A stretch of 25,329 bases of DNA. Source: a virus. The first letter of the stretch is position 1, and each line of letters starts with the position of its first letter. Below the pieces are notes generated by a model, which saw only the letters and a list, made by a program, of their open reading frames with translations, did no database searches and was not told the origin of the DNA. Made by a program: the position numbers and the translations under genes. The stretch lies in IMG/VR virus record IMGVR_UViG_3300047376_000150, positions 1-25,329 of that record. One strand, 5' to 3'. Below are positions 14,750-21,160 of the stretch, in pieces.

Positions 14750-14787
14750 GTTGTTACCTCCGTAAAAATTTAACAATTAATATTTAA

Positions 14788-14982
14788 TTACCCAGGGTCG
14801 TATTCCTCGTAATCATTTGCTCGACCTATTTCTTCTTCAAGTGCATCAACAACATCTGCTAAGACTCTGTTGGCACCTAACGGGAGAATAAGGTCATCAT
14901 CTCCGTTTTTTTCCATGCAATCTTCAACCAATATTTTGGCTTTCGTTAAAAAGAATATTAGTTTTTCGTTTTGCGTTGCCAT
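14788..14982 (-). CDS. Small acidic protein, unknown
   Basis: A 64-residue helical protein (NEKLIFFLTKAKILVEDCMEK...VLADVVDALEEEIG) with an acidic end, DYEEYDPG. Its ATG shares one base with the TAA of the Sak4-like gene (TAATG). It lies between recombinase and SSB-like genes, so it may belong to that module. No family is recognised. Confidence 0.65.
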   Translation of the reverse strand: MATQNEKLIFFLTKAKILVEDCMEKNGDDDLILPLGANRVLADVVDALEEEIGRANDYEEYDPG

Positions 14983-15764
14983 TACTTCGCTATGAGTTTA
15001 CCAATCTCTGCCCAAGTTTTTTCAGCTCTAACAATAAAGTCATCGCCTTCTTCTACGACTGGTATCTCTTCTGGTAATCCATATCTATTCTTGGCAACCG
15101 CAGCTGGTGATTCAGTTGTCACTAACACTCTGCCAGATTGAACAGTTTTACTTGTTAGACCTTTACTACCTTGAACCTTAACAGTTCCTTTTTTGTAGTT
15201 CAGAAATAAACACATATCACTAGCCTCTAAGACTAATGCACTTGCAGCCTTATGCATTTTTAATTCATGCCTATCGTATGCTTCGGTGCTTGGATCGTGA
15301 AATGCTTTAATCTGGTTATGAGCAATCATAACAACACGCATTTTCTTTTCGCTTCTTAATCTATTAACTAAATCAAGTATCTCTCTCCAATACTTCAACG
15401 CTTCTGCATAACCACGGCCATAACCAAAAGATTCAATCGATGGTTGTTTGTGTGCTTCACAAGTCTTTGCGTGAATGAGTGGTTCTAACCAATCTAAACT
15501 ATCTATAACTAAAGAGTTGTATTCAAGCTCATCTGCATCAACTAAAGATTTAAGATACCCATAAAAAGTATCGTAGTCTCTTGCTAGTGGAAAGTGAGGG
15601 ATGTCTCTGTTGTTAGTTAAGATTCCCAAACCTTCTTCTGTTTGCAAAACAATAGGATTTTTACTTCCTACAGCAAGTGTTGTTTTACCTAAACCAGAAG
15701 GACCATAGATAATTACAATACTTGGTTTTGCTTTTGCTTTCTTTTGTATCGCTGCTAATGACAT
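14982..15764 (-). CDS. Sak4-type single-strand annealing recombinase (AAA_24)
   Basis: A 260-residue RecA-fold ATPase. Walker A is YGPSGLGKTT (20-29), Walker B is SLVID (84-88), followed by SLDWLEPLI, and a later VVMIAHNQIK resembles the RecA switch region. Size and pattern fit the AAA_24 family, which includes Sak4, a phage recombinase that anneals complementary single strands together with an SSB. Here an SSB-like DUF669 protein lies two genes downstream and a RecB-like nuclease two genes upstream, which would make a complete recombination set. Start shares one base with the upstream stop (TAATG). Confidence 0.85.
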   Translation of the reverse strand: MSLAAIQKKAKAKPSIVIIYGPSGLGKTTLAVGSKNPIVLQTEEGLGILTNNRDIPHFPLARDYDTFYGYLKSLVDADELEYNSLVIDSLDWLEPLIHAKTCEAHKQPSIESFGYGRGYAEALKYWREILDLVNRLRSEKKMRVVMIAHNQIKAFHDPSTEAYDRHELKMHKAASALVLEASDMCLFLNYKKGTVKVQGSKGLTSKTVQSGRVLVTTESPAAVAKNRYGLPEEIPVVEEGDDFIVRAEKTWAEIGKLIAK

Positions 15765-16060
15765 TAGTTAATCTCCTTAGTGACACCCTCTATCTTCACA
15801 GGTTTTTTGTAAGGCGGTAGTTCTGCTTCTAACTTCTCTAAAGTGTTAGCTACATTTTTTCTTACCGACTCCATGTGATGAACAGTTTTAGTTGCAAGCT
15901 GATAGGCTTCGTTTAACTGTTGCTCTGCTTGTAAGTCTTTACTGATTTCTTCAACCATAGGTCTAGTTCTATCAGTTAAGTCTCTCTCAAATATCTCTCT
16001 TGGGTTTCCGTCTTTATCCGAAAAACTCAATAGAGGTTGCTCTTTCTTTTCATTTACCAT
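15764..16060 (-). CDS. Coiled-coil protein in recombination operon
   Basis: A 98-residue charged protein: LTDRTRPMVEEISKDLQAEQQLNEAYQLATKTVHHME and on to VANTLEKLEAELPP is mostly heptad-like helix. The start is at 16060, where GGAGG precedes the ATG by six bases; the upstream extension of this frame to 16165 only shadows the nuclease gene. It overlaps the nuclease stop by 11 bases. An accessory partner of the exonuclease or Sak4 is a guess from position. Confidence 0.68.
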   Translation of the reverse strand: MVNEKKEQPLLSFSDKDGNPREIFERDLTDRTRPMVEEISKDLQAEQQLNEAYQLATKTVHHMESVRKNVANTLEKLEAELPPYKKPVKIEGVTKEIN

Positions 16061-16793
16061 TTGTATCCTCCATGGATTTATATGTTTCGCAAACTTCTTT
16101 GTGTGAACAGAATTTGCACCAAGTTCCAGCATTAAAGCTAGGCTTATCACCCATTGCTTCATCACAAGCTGGTTTTAGAATATTAAAACCCCAGTCAACT
16201 AAGTCGACTGCTTGAATATCCCAAGTTCGTATAGGCCCATCTTTATGAAAGGCTTTTTTGTTTGGTTGTATAATTGTCATTTCTATGACTGTATCTTCGT
16301 TACCCCATCTTGATAGGCAACCTAGGGCGTAGCACATTAGCTGTTCGTTCATCACGACATCCACCGCCCATGCACCAGACTTTAAATCGCCAACAACCAT
16401 TCTATTGCCTTCACCGAGGATAACTGCATCAGCAGTTCCCCAAAGATCATCGTTTATATCTGGAGCATTTACTTTTTCTTCTACAAGTAATTTACCGTTT
16501 AGTTCTTCAGTTCTTCTATTAATATATTCAACATAGATTTCTGCCATGTCGATGTCATCTTGCGTGATATCAAAACTAAATCCGTCAACATCTACATTTC
16601 TACCAAGATAGTAGTCTGCTAATGTAATGCCATCTAATCTATTTTTAAGTAAGGCTTCTACCATTTCATGGGTAGAAGTACCTCTAGCTGCTGCCATACT
16701 ACCTTTACGTTCCGCAGCTGCGTTTATCTTTGCACTAGCTGGACATCTAATAATTCTATTGATGCTACTGGGTGACAGTATTGCGTGTGACAA
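16050..16793 (-). CDS. RecB-like PD-(D/E)XK exonuclease (DUF2800-like) with Fe-S cysteines
   Basis: A 247-residue nuclease. The catalytic core is WGTADAVI with Asp122, then VVGDLKSG with Asp136 and Lys138; Glu105 or Glu106 and Gln151 fit neighbouring active-site positions. Cys17 with Cys226, Cys229 and Cys235 (TWCKFCSHKEVC) match the four-cysteine Fe-S arrangement of AddB- and Cas4-type nucleases. It would resect double-strand ends to supply the Sak4-like annealer downstream. The start is TTG, preceded by AGAGGAG at seven bases; no ATG is nearby. Confidence 0.85.
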   Translation of the reverse strand: MSHAILSPSSINRIIRCPASAKINAAAERKGSMAAARGTSTHEMVEALLKNRLDGITLADYYLGRNVDVDGFSFDITQDDIDMAEIYVEYINRRTEELNGKLLVEEKVNAPDINDDLWGTADAVILGEGNRMVVGDLKSGAWAVDVVMNEQLMCYALGCLSRWGNEDTVIEMTIIQPNKKAFHKDGPIRTWDIQAVDLVDWGFNILKPACDEAMGDKPSFNAGTWCKFCSHKEVCETYKSMEDTNGK

Positions 16794-17187
16794 GTCCGTA
16801 CTCCTCTCTTATCAATGCTGCAAATAGTTCCGTAGAAATATTCATAGCAATATTAAAATCTTCCATTTCAAATAAATTGTTTTTGATAGCGTAAGTGTTT
16901 GCAATCATTACACGCCAGTCTGATCTATCAGCTCTGAACCATAGACATGGTAAAAGTCTTACCTTCTTTGCTTGCGTGGTTGTTTGTTCCCAGAAGTTTT
17001 TTAAGTCTCCTGGTGTTATGACTTTTCTTCTTTTAACTTCGATTGCAAAACCATCTAAGCCAAGTAGGTCGTGACCACCGCCAAATGTTTGTGAGTAGTT
17101 TACTTCTAATTGGATACCTAAGAGTTCTTTGATTTCATCAATGACCTCTCGTTCTCCACGCCTACCCTTGTTTCTAGCGTTGACCAA
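16765..17187 (-). CDS. PD-(D/E)XK nuclease, Holliday-junction-resolvase-like
   Basis: A 140-residue protein with the resolvase-type nuclease core near its N-terminus: NKGRRGEREVIDEI (Glu12 or Glu14), FGGGHDLLGLDGFAIEVKRRK with Asp40, Glu50 and Lys52. The same layout appears in phage resolvases of the Hjc-like group. Its role would be to resolve recombination or replication intermediates before packaging. The start is TTG at 17187 with GGAG six bases upstream, one base after the excisionase stop. It overlaps the exonuclease gene by 29 bases. Confidence 0.8.
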   Translation of the reverse strand: MVNARNKGRRGEREVIDEIKELLGIQLEVNYSQTFGGGHDLLGLDGFAIEVKRRKVITPGDLKNFWEQTTTQAKKVRLLPCLWFRADRSDWRVMIANTYAIKNNLFEMEDFNIAMNISTELFAALIREEYGLVTRNTVTQ

Positions 17188-17188
17188 G

Positions 17189-17371
17189 TTACTCTCCGAC
17201 TTGTGATGATTCTTCTAGCTTTTTGATTTCCTCGAACTTGTATCTAACTTGACCGCCTAACTTTACATAAGATGGTCCTTTGCCATGTGAACGCCAGTTC
17301 TCTAAAGTTCTTGGAGACATTCCCCATCGCTCAGCAAGTTCGTTTTGATTTAAAAATATTTTTTCTTCCAT
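17189..17371 (-). CDS. Excisionase/AlpA-like HTH protein
   Basis: A 60-residue protein with a MerR-type winged HTH (HTH_17): FLNQNELAERWGMSPRTLENWRSHGKGPSYVKLGGQVRYKFEEI. This is the layout of phage excisionases and AlpA-like regulators, which bend DNA at attachment sites or switch on nearby promoters. The integrase is 430 bases away on the same strand. It is the first gene of the long leftward replication operon, so it might also link excision with replication. The ribosome site is modest (AGG about eight bases from the ATG). Confidence 0.82.
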   Translation of the reverse strand: MEEKIFLNQNELAERWGMSPRTLENWRSHGKGPSYVKLGGQVRYKFEEIKKLEESSQVGE

Positions 17372-17531
17372 GTTATTACCTATTACTTCGTGATTGTGAT
17401 ATTCTACTCGATGTAATTTTAATAAAGCAAGTAGCTGAACAAAAATAATAGAAATAATATTGAGATTTAAACTACAGAAAAAAATTACATAAAATTTATC
17501 AATAAAATTAAATCATTATTTGGAGGAATAA
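17372..17531. promoter_or_regulatory. Divergent promoter region of the replication operon and DUF3310 gene
   Basis: This 160-bp AT-rich gap separates two divergent genes. On the minus strand TTGCTT, 18 bases, then TAGAAT is the best promoter-like pair for the excisionase-led operon (about 17401-17430). On the plus strand TTGAGA occurs near 17459, but the -10 is unclear. ATTACCTATTA at 17375-17385 is repeated exactly at 18983-18993 in the integrase promoter. Confidence 0.4.
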
Positions 17532-17807
17532 ATGAGTATAGATAATGCAACACCCGAAGAGTGGGATAGAGCCAGAATGAAAGCAACACAAAAACAAATT
17601 GGTGGAAGCCATTATAAAGATAAAGGCATACAACCATTGGAGTATGCTTACAGCAATGGATTAACGCCTAACTTAACTAATGTAGTTAAGTATGTGACTA
17701 GAGAAAAAGAAGATAGAGTGAAAGACTTACGAAAAGCTATTCACTATATCGAACTTGAATTAGAAATGGTCTATGGTGTTGACCCAGAAGGTAATCCTTT
17801 AGATTAA
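17532..17807 (+). CDS. DUF3310 protein
   Basis: A 91-residue protein that fits DUF3310 (sometimes labelled nucleotide kinase, without firm proof). The hallmark is QIGGSHYKDKGIQPLEYAYSN, then NVVKYVTR and KDLRKAIHYIELELE. It is the only plus-strand gene in this half of the window. GGAGG stands five to six bases before the ATG. Its stop codon overlaps the stop of the convergent integrase by three bases. In many phages it accompanies replication genes; its role is unknown. Confidence 0.88.
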   Translation: MSIDNATPEEWDRARMKATQKQIGGSHYKDKGIQPLEYAYSNGLTPNLTNVVKYVTREKEDRVKDLRKAIHYIELELEMVYGVDPEGNPLD

Positions 17808-18919
17808 TTCATTAACTTTATAGAACCATCATCTATTGCATTACCAACTAAGCTGGCATTTGTAGTAGATGTTTGGTCGTAGATGTGCATATACCTATCC
17901 ATTGAAGCAAGACTTGTATGACCAAGTAAAGTTCCAACTTCTTTAGTAGACATCTTCCCAGAGTTTATAGCTGTTGAGGCATAAGAGTGTCTGAGGTCAT
18001 GCATTTGTAAGTCTGGGCAACCACATACCTCTCTTGTTTTATTCCAAATCTTCCTGGCACTTTTAACTTTAACTATAGTGCTATCTTCAGACTTATTAGT
18101 TAAGTCATTCAGTTTATAAATAATTTTCATAGCCTGGTCATTTAACCAGATTATTCTTCTTTTATTTGTTTTTAAACCAGTCTTATGATCTAAAACTGGT
18201 AACTCTATTCTATTACCTCTCTCATCTTGGACTAGATGTTTCCATTTAGCCTTAGATATTTCATCACCTCTGGCACCAGTAAAGAACTGTAGTCCTATCT
18301 TTGATACTGAATATATAAGACTAGGGTCTTCTTCATATCTTCTGGCTAATTCTATAAAGATAGCTTTCTTTTCTTTATCTGTGTAATACCTACTTCTTGC
18401 TGGCTCATAGTTTTTGTTTATCTTTTTAGTAGGGTTTTTTTCTAACAGTTCCAACACATCAATAGAATAATAGTAAGCTGCTTTTAAAAATACCAAACAT
18501 TTATTTGCAACTGTTGGACTTCTTTTAGTTAGTTCCTGGAACCATTGTACTAAATCACTTTTCTTAACTTTTGCTGCAGTAGTTTTACCAAATACAGGTT
18601 GTATGTTTTTTATATAAATATTTTCTTTTGTTTGTGTTTCTTGATTTTTATGCTGCAAACTTTTGATGTAGTTCTCCCACATTTTATCGACTGTATATTG
18701 ATCTGCTTTTTGTTTCTTTTTCTTTTCTTCAAAAGGATCAATACCTTGTGCAACCAAACCTAATATCTTTTGTACTTCTTTTCTTGCAACATTGATTGGC
18801 ATACTAAGTGAACCAATCTTACGCTCCTTCTTCTCGTTATTAATCCTATAAGATACTGCATAACAAGTTTCTCTGATTTTAAGTTCTGGTATTTTTGTGT
18901 CGTTTACAAACCTTGGCAT
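17804..18919 (-). CDS. int: Tyrosine integrase
   Basis: A 371-residue site-specific recombinase that would insert the phage at a tRNA-Lys gene. The N-terminal arm-binding region (1-70, ending FEEKKKKQKAD) resembles P4-type integrases. The catalytic set is complete: FTGARGDEI (Arg217), the HKTGLKTNKRR beta-hairpin Lys, HDLRHSYAS (His307 and Arg310), LGHTS (His334) and MDRYMHIY (Tyr343). I choose the ATG at 18919; the ATG at 18931 belongs to ATGGAGGTG, the likely Shine-Dalgarno sequence. Arm sites and the attP core lie directly upstream. Confidence 0.94.
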   Translation of the reverse strand: MPRFVNDTKIPELKIRETCYAVSYRINNEKKERKIGSLSMPINVARKEVQKILGLVAQGIDPFEEKKKKQKADQYTVDKMWENYIKSLQHKNQETQTKENIYIKNIQPVFGKTTAAKVKKSDLVQWFQELTKRSPTVANKCLVFLKAAYYYSIDVLELLEKNPTKKINKNYEPARSRYYTDKEKKAIFIELARRYEEDPSLIYSVSKIGLQFFTGARGDEISKAKWKHLVQDERGNRIELPVLDHKTGLKTNKRRIIWLNDQAMKIIYKLNDLTNKSEDSTIVKVKSARKIWNKTREVCGCPDLQMHDLRHSYASTAINSGKMSTKEVGTLLGHTSLASMDRYMHIYDQTSTTNASLVGNAIDDGSIKLMN

Positions 18920-18937
18920 TTTCACCTCCATAAAAAT

Positions 18938-18956
18938 TTCCCCGTTTTTTCCCCGT
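18938..18956. repeat. attP arm sites, pair 1 (TTCCCCGT x2)
   Basis: Two TTCCCCGT copies start 11 bp apart, one helical turn, between the integrase start and its promoter. The identical two-copy arrangement, same orientation and same 11-bp spacing, occurs at 19200-19218 on the other side of the tRNA core. This is how arm-type binding sites of tyrosine integrases are laid out. Confidence 0.7.
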
Positions 18957-18976
18957 CAAAGTGCGGAGCAACGAGT

Positions 18977-19028
18977 ATTATAATTACCTATTAAGTAGAT
19001 TATAAACTGAATTTTGTAAAGAAAACAA
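18977..19028 (-). promoter_or_regulatory. int: Candidate integrase promoter with operator-like dyad
   Basis: On the minus strand TTGTTT (19028-19023), 18 bases, then TATAAT (19004-18999) make a plausible promoter. A second TATAAT lies at 18982-18977. Read on the plus strand, the two form the arms of an inverted repeat, TATAAT-N14-ATTATA (18979-19004 approximately). The centre contains words shared with other control regions (18983-18993 and 18992-19001), which suggests a common regulator. Confidence 0.5.
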
Positions 19029-19096
19029 GGGTTTTTTGACTATAAAAAGTAACAGAGAGTAGTTAAGAGAAAACCTAGGAAAATGGAAAAAAAATA

Positions 19097-19135
19097 CTTA
19101 AAAGGGAATTGCTCTACCAACTGAGCTAAGGGCCC
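19097..19135 (-). other. attP core: 5' half of tRNA-Lys(UUU)
   Basis: On the minus strand this reads as a tRNA from its first base to just past the anticodon loop: acceptor strand GGGCCCT, TA, D-arm GCTC-AGTTGGTA-GAGC, A, anticodon stem ATTCC and loop CTTTTAA with anticodon TTT. The next bases (GTATT, then a T run) do not pair with ATTCC, so the match to a tRNA ends there. It is a fragment, not a working gene. Position beside the integrase and between two arm-site pairs marks it as the phage attachment core. Confidence 0.85.
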
Positions 19136-19157
19136 CACCGCAGAAATCAGCCATTTT

Positions 19158-19619
19158 TTAATGGTTTTGGTCAACTTCAGATAATCTATTTTTTGGTTTT
19201 TCCCCGTATGTTCCCCGTTCAATAGATTCCATAGCTTCTTTTAAACTATTAATAGAATTGGTTGATTTCATAATTTCGTCCTTTATCGTTATTTGTGTAG
19301 TTTGACAATCACAAAAGGCTCTAAAACATATAGTCTGGTATTCAAGATTTACCATAGCGACAATATCAATTTGATCTTTTTTATAATGTCTTCCTGTGGT
19401 GGTAATGCCTTTGCGTAAATCAAAACGCCAGTTCTTTTTTCTATCTTCTATATGTGTGACTGTTTTAACTTGGCATCTATAGAGTTTGTTTTTCCATTCA
19501 AAGATTACATCGGCGTGGGATGTATGAGGCATTATTGTAACGGTGTCTGATTCTCTCGCCAGGACTGAGCAGGTTAAGTATTCTCCACTCCTACCTATTC
19601 GCTCCGATCTGCGTGTCAT
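19158..19619 (-). CDS. PD-(D/E)XK endonuclease-like protein beside attP
   Basis: A 153-residue protein resembling the group-I-intron-associated type PD-(D/E)XK nucleases: RIGRSGEYLTCSVLA with Glu13, HADVIFEW with Asp37, and YRCQVKT with Gln50 and Lys52, followed by RFDLRKG and KDQIDIVAMVN. Nuclease activity is predicted from these residues only. The gene ends 22 bases before the tRNA fragment, and its last codons contain one pair of attP arm sites. It stands between the ejection genes and attP and could be a cargo gene. No clear ribosome site. Confidence 0.72.
   Translation of the reverse strand: MTRRSERIGRSGEYLTCSVLARESDTVTIMPHTSHADVIFEWKNKLYRCQVKTVTHIEDRKKNWRFDLRKGITTTGRHYKKDQIDIVAMVNLEYQTICFRAFCDCQTTQITIKDEIMKSTNSINSLKEAMESIERGTYGEKPKNRLSEVDQNH
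19200..19218. repeat. attP arm sites, pair 2 (TTCCCCGT x2)
   Basis: TTCCCCGT at 19200-19207 and 19211-19218 repeats the pair at 18938-18956 with the same spacing and orientation; only the three central bases differ (ATG against TTT). It lies within the 3' part of the nuclease-like gene. Confidence 0.7.
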
Positions 19620-19630
19620 GGTATGTCATG

Positions 19631-21160
19631 TTAGTTTAGTAAGCTATTCAAATAATTTAATCTTGCTTCTTCTTCTGATTCTTCTATTCCAGAAACAACT
19701 GGTCTAGCTCCTCTTAATGTTTTTTTAATAGGAAGTTTATTTAGTATATTTTGTGTTTGCCCAAGTTTTAATGCTCCCTCGCCTACCAATCTTGGAGATT
19801 GAATGGCTAAACTAGGTATAAGACTTACAGGGTCTACATAACCTAAAGCACCAGCACCAACTTGACCTCCTCCAACAACTCTTTGTATTCCTCTTGGCGT
19901 TATCTGATTTAATGATTGACCCGCTAATGCTGGTAATAAATCTGGATCTAAATCCCTTAATAATTCTAATCTTGCTCCATAATTTGTAGAAGCATTATTA
20001 CGCATTGTTGATTGCAATTTTCTTAAAACAGTTCCAGCAGCGGCTTTGTTATTTAATGATAGTTCTTTCATTATTTCTTTTTCAAATTTAATAGCTTGTT
20101 CATAAGCCTTCATTGTGTCTGCATATTTTGGAACCTGTGCAACTATTTCATCGTGAATAGCTTTTCTTACCCTTGTCACGACTACAGATTCTTTGCCTGG
20201 TTTCCAAAGTGAATCAACCGCTTGTTTTAGTGCATCAACATTTTCTGCTAAATGTAAATCTGGATTATTTTTCCATTGACTTATTAAACGATTAATTTCA
20301 TCAAATTTTTTCTGTAAATCTGCACCACCTTTTAGTACAGGGCCTTGTCTTGTTTTAATTGTAAAATCACTTAGTACATCTTTATATGCTTTTTCAATAC
20401 CATTAAAATCAATTTTTGTTTTAGCAGCTGCTACTGCATCCATACCGCTTTGATAATTTTTTGTTTTAGTTTTTTTAGTTTCATTTAATGCTTCAAAGGC
20501 TTTTGAAACAACATCATCTGCTGAAGCATTACCCCTCATGTTGTCTATTAAAACTCTTTGAGCATCGCCACCAGATTTTCCAGCACTAACCGCACCTTTA
20601 ATAGCATCTCCTCCAGCACCAGTTGTCATTCCAAGAACATCTGCTAAAACATTACCAGTTTTATTTACAGCTAAACTAGCTCCTTTTGTTATTGGGGTTA
20701 CAGGGTCTATAACTTGACCAACTTTATTAATTGCACTTGTTGTTTTTCCTGCAAGACCTGGAACTTTGGCTGCAAGGGTAGAACCTCCTGTAAACAAGAT
20801 AGAGGCATCGCCAGCAAAACCAACTGGATCATTAGCGAATGTTTGTTTGGCTTTTTCTAAACTACCATATCTATTAGCAAAATATTTACCGACAGCTCTT
20901 GCAAGTTCTTCATTAGGCTGCTCTCCTGGTGTAAATAATTGATAAACACCAAGTCCTAAATCTTTTAATGATTTTGCTGTTTCTATAGGATTTAATATTG
21001 GAGTAACTAAATCTTTACCAAACTGTAATGCACTTTGTGGTGTATTTATGAGAGCTTGTGAAAAAATTCCTCTTTCATTATTAGGTGCAGTAACAACAAC
21101 CTCTTCAATTTGTTTTTGTTCTTCAGCTTGTTGTTTTTTTAACTCTTCTAATAAAGACAT
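19631..21160 (-). CDS. Probable DNA-ejection (internal virion) protein
   Basis: A 509-residue protein of unrecognised family. It opens with a charged helix (SLLEELKKQQAEEQKQIEEVVV), has a Gly/Ala-rich middle with possible amphipathic or hydrophobic helices (ASILFTGGSTLAAKVPGLAG, VGAGALGYVDPVSLIPSLAI near the C-terminus) and long helical regions between. It is the last of three consecutive genes following the gp10-like tail gene. In P22 the three ejection proteins gp7, gp20 and gp16 hold this place, so it may correspond to gp16. The start shares a base region with no overlap to the upstream stop (TAATG pattern). Confidence 0.65.
   Translation of the reverse strand: MSLLEELKKQQAEEQKQIEEVVVTAPNNERGIFSQALINTPQSALQFGKDLVTPILNPIETAKSLKDLGLGVYQLFTPGEQPNEELARAVGKYFANRYGSLEKAKQTFANDPVGFAGDASILFTGGSTLAAKVPGLAGKTTSAINKVGQVIDPVTPITKGASLAVNKTGNVLADVLGMTTGAGGDAIKGAVSAGKSGGDAQRVLIDNMRGNASADDVVSKAFEALNETKKTKTKNYQSGMDAVAAAKTKIDFNGIEKAYKDVLSDFTIKTRQGPVLKGGADLQKKFDEINRLISQWKNNPDLHLAENVDALKQAVDSLWKPGKESVVVTRVRKAIHDEIVAQVPKYADTMKAYEQAIKFEKEIMKELSLNNKAAAGTVLRKLQSTMRNNASTNYGARLELLRDLDPDLLPALAGQSLNQITPRGIQRVVGGGQVGAGALGYVDPVSLIPSLAIQSPRLVGEGALKLGQTQNILNKLPIKKTLRGARPVVSGIEESEEEARLNYLNSLLN

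Noticed and set aside
19097-19135. A functional phage tRNA-Lys gene
   Set aside because: The 3' anticodon stem, T-arm and acceptor 3' strand are missing; the bases after the loop cannot pair.
19151-19177. CCATT-TTTT-AATGG followed by TTTTGG as an intrinsic terminator
   Set aside because: The stem is only five weak pairs and points on the plus strand, where there is no gene to terminate.
19040-19222. Minus-strand 60-codon frame running through the tRNA fragment
   Set aside because: It contains translated tRNA sequence (the GPLAQLVEQFP pattern seen in spurious frames across tRNA genes) and overlaps attP and the nuclease gene.
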